64,000 nucleotides of DNA from Paenibacillus sp. SYP-B3998 (GTDB taxonomy: Bacteria; Bacillota; Bacilli; Paenibacillales; NBRC-103111): positions 124,001 through 188,000 of the forward strand of contig NZ_JAAIKC010000010.1 of NCBI RefSeq assembly GCF_010820665.1, written 5' to 3'. The notes beneath the pieces were generated by a model. That model saw only the letters and a program-made list of their open reading frames with translations, did not search any database and was not told where the DNA came from. A program made the position numbers and the translations under genes. Positions 63,272-64,000 of the stretch are shown here, in pieces; within the stretch, counting starts at the first letter, position 1; each line of letters opens with the position of its first letter.

Positions 63272-63410
63272 TAGAATTTTCTCTGAAAATTAGAAAAAAA
63301 AGAAAAATAAGCTCACATGAACCATACATAATTCGTCTTTCCATTCATATAGAAGCATTTCTTCAGTAAACTGGGTGTATTACCCATCCAAAGCCCAACA
63401 AGCATCACGT

Positions 63411-63439
63411 TTGACTGTACGGTTTAGAATCAGTTATCA
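63411..63439 (+). promoter_or_regulatory. Candidate promoter of MerR-type gene
   Basis: TTGACT, 17-base spacer, TTATCA. It lies 52 bases before the start codon. Confidence 0.4.
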
Positions 63440-63491
63440 TGAGTCTTAGAAGTAGATTTTGTACATAACATGGAGTAGAGGTGAATTTGTA

Positions 63492-63932
63492 ATGGGGAAT
63501 GAAGTGCTTTATAAAATCGGGGAATTAGCTCGGCTAGCCGATGTCAGTCCTCGAACCATTGATTACTACACCAAGTTGGGCTTGATCGAACCTGAGAAAA
63601 GATCAGACACGAATTACCGACTGTATAGTGATGAGACCTTAAATCGGCTCAAACGTATTGAATCGATGAAGACCGAGAAATATACGTTAGAAGAAATCAA
63701 AGCGAATTTACAGCAAATGAATAAAGTTTCTCGTGACGATGCGGTGAGAGATAAGCTAACATCAATCCAACTTCATTTAGAACAACTAATGAAAGAAGCT
63801 AAAGAACTTGGGCCCATTATGCAGCAACTTAAACCGAACCAGTTGAAGAAACTTTCAAAAATTTTAACGCAGCCAACAGCCGCCTGTATTGAAGCGCTTA
63901 TTGTTCTTCTAGGTAAAAATCCGTTCTCATAA
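63492..63932 (+). CDS. MerR-family transcriptional regulator
   Basis: A 146-residue regulator. The N-terminal winged helix holds YKIGELARLADVSPRTIDYY and the wing with GLIEPEKRSDTNYRLYSD. A long dimerisation helix follows (about 85-120). The C-terminal part has a single Cys and no metal-binding Cys cluster like those in MerR or CueR, so the effector is unknown. The ATG at 63492 has GAGGTG eight bases upstream. The metallopeptidase gene begins 21 bp downstream, suggesting co-transcription. Confidence 0.92.
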   Translation: MGNEVLYKIGELARLADVSPRTIDYYTKLGLIEPEKRSDTNYRLYSDETLNRLKRIESMKTEKYTLEEIKANLQQMNKVSRDDAVRDKLTSIQLHLEQLMKEAKELGPIMQQLKPNQLKKLSKILTQPTAACIEALIVLLGKNPFS

Positions 63933-63953
63933 TGAAATACGGAGGCATGCATA

Positions 63954-64000
63954 ATGTTTTTTCACCCAATGGATTTTCTCATTATTATTGCATTCGGACT
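63954..64000 (+). CDS. YugP-like membrane zinc metallopeptidase, 5' end only
   Basis: Only the first 15-16 codons are in the window, reading MFFHPMDFLIIIAFG, which fits the start of the YugP-type DUF transmembrane zinc metallopeptidases of Firmicutes. GGAGG lies eight bases before the ATG. The gene continues past the edge. Confidence 0.6.
   Translation, partial: MFFHPMDFLIIIAFG

Overview
The window looks like a chromosomal segment of a low-to-mid GC, endospore-forming Gram-positive of the Paenibacillaceae, most likely Paenibacillus or a close relative. This is inferred from gene content: S-layer-homology (SLH) surface proteins, a copper-amine-oxidase-type stalk domain, FecR and CHASE2-cyclase envelope proteins, a YjcZ-like mini-protein, citramalate synthase, class 2 PyrD, Firmicute-style GGAGG ribosome binding sites and compact intrinsic terminators. 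No rRNA, tRNA, CRISPR array or intact insertion sequence was seen.

Layout. 1-0.9 kb is decayed sequence with no convincing gene. 0.9-7.1 kb holds regulators (two XRE-type, one MmyB-type, one AraC-type), a stand-alone fabF and a sugar-phosphate-isomerase-like TIM barrel. 7.1-15.5 kb is a two-component system followed by an RND efflux pump, its lipoprotein adaptor and a secreted beta-rich protein. 15.6-17.5 kb is queDEC (preQ0 synthesis). 17.9-23.1 kb has a nitroreductase, an acidic protein made of three related domains, a 29-residue YjcZ-like peptide, a secreted protein and a HAD phosphatase. 23.2-31.75 kb is an SLH protein followed by a 2426-residue secreted protein. 32-34.3 kb has two rRNA-modification enzymes. 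34.5-39.8 kb carries a thioredoxin-like protein, two pseudogenes (a dTDP-4-dehydrorhamnose 3,5-epimerase-like cupin and an acyl-CoA dehydrogenase), a CYTH protein, a DUF309 protein, a small alarmone synthetase and pyrD. 40-45.6 kb is sugar uptake: a CUT1 ABC transporter, a PTS EIICB and a BglG/LicT-type antiterminator. 46-53.3 kb is envelope biology: an L,D-transpeptidase, then an operon of CHASE2-adenylate cyclase, FecR-cohesin-like protein and NHL-repeat/stalk protein. 53.4-60.6 kb has ferredoxin, mobB, dinB, cimA, a ResA-like redoxin, an MFS exporter, a JAMM peptidase and a DnaQ-type exonuclease. 60.7-63.2 kb completes an amtB-DUF294-exonuclease nitrogen cluster with a consensus GlnR/TnrA box. 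The window ends in a MerR regulator and the start of a YugP-like membrane metallopeptidase.

How the parts work together. A theme is sensing and building the cell surface: SLH plus giant protein, FecR/NHL/cyclase operon, L,D-transpeptidase, and the two-component-controlled RND pump. The stretches most worth attention as possibly undescribed systems are the RND module with an unassigned third secreted component, the CHASE2-cyclase/FecR-cohesin/NHL operon, the giant protein-SLH pair, the amtB-DUF294-exonuclease cluster, and a strong terminator inside the leader of the ABC operon. Start codons were chosen from visible ribosome binding sites and often differ from the longest reading frame.
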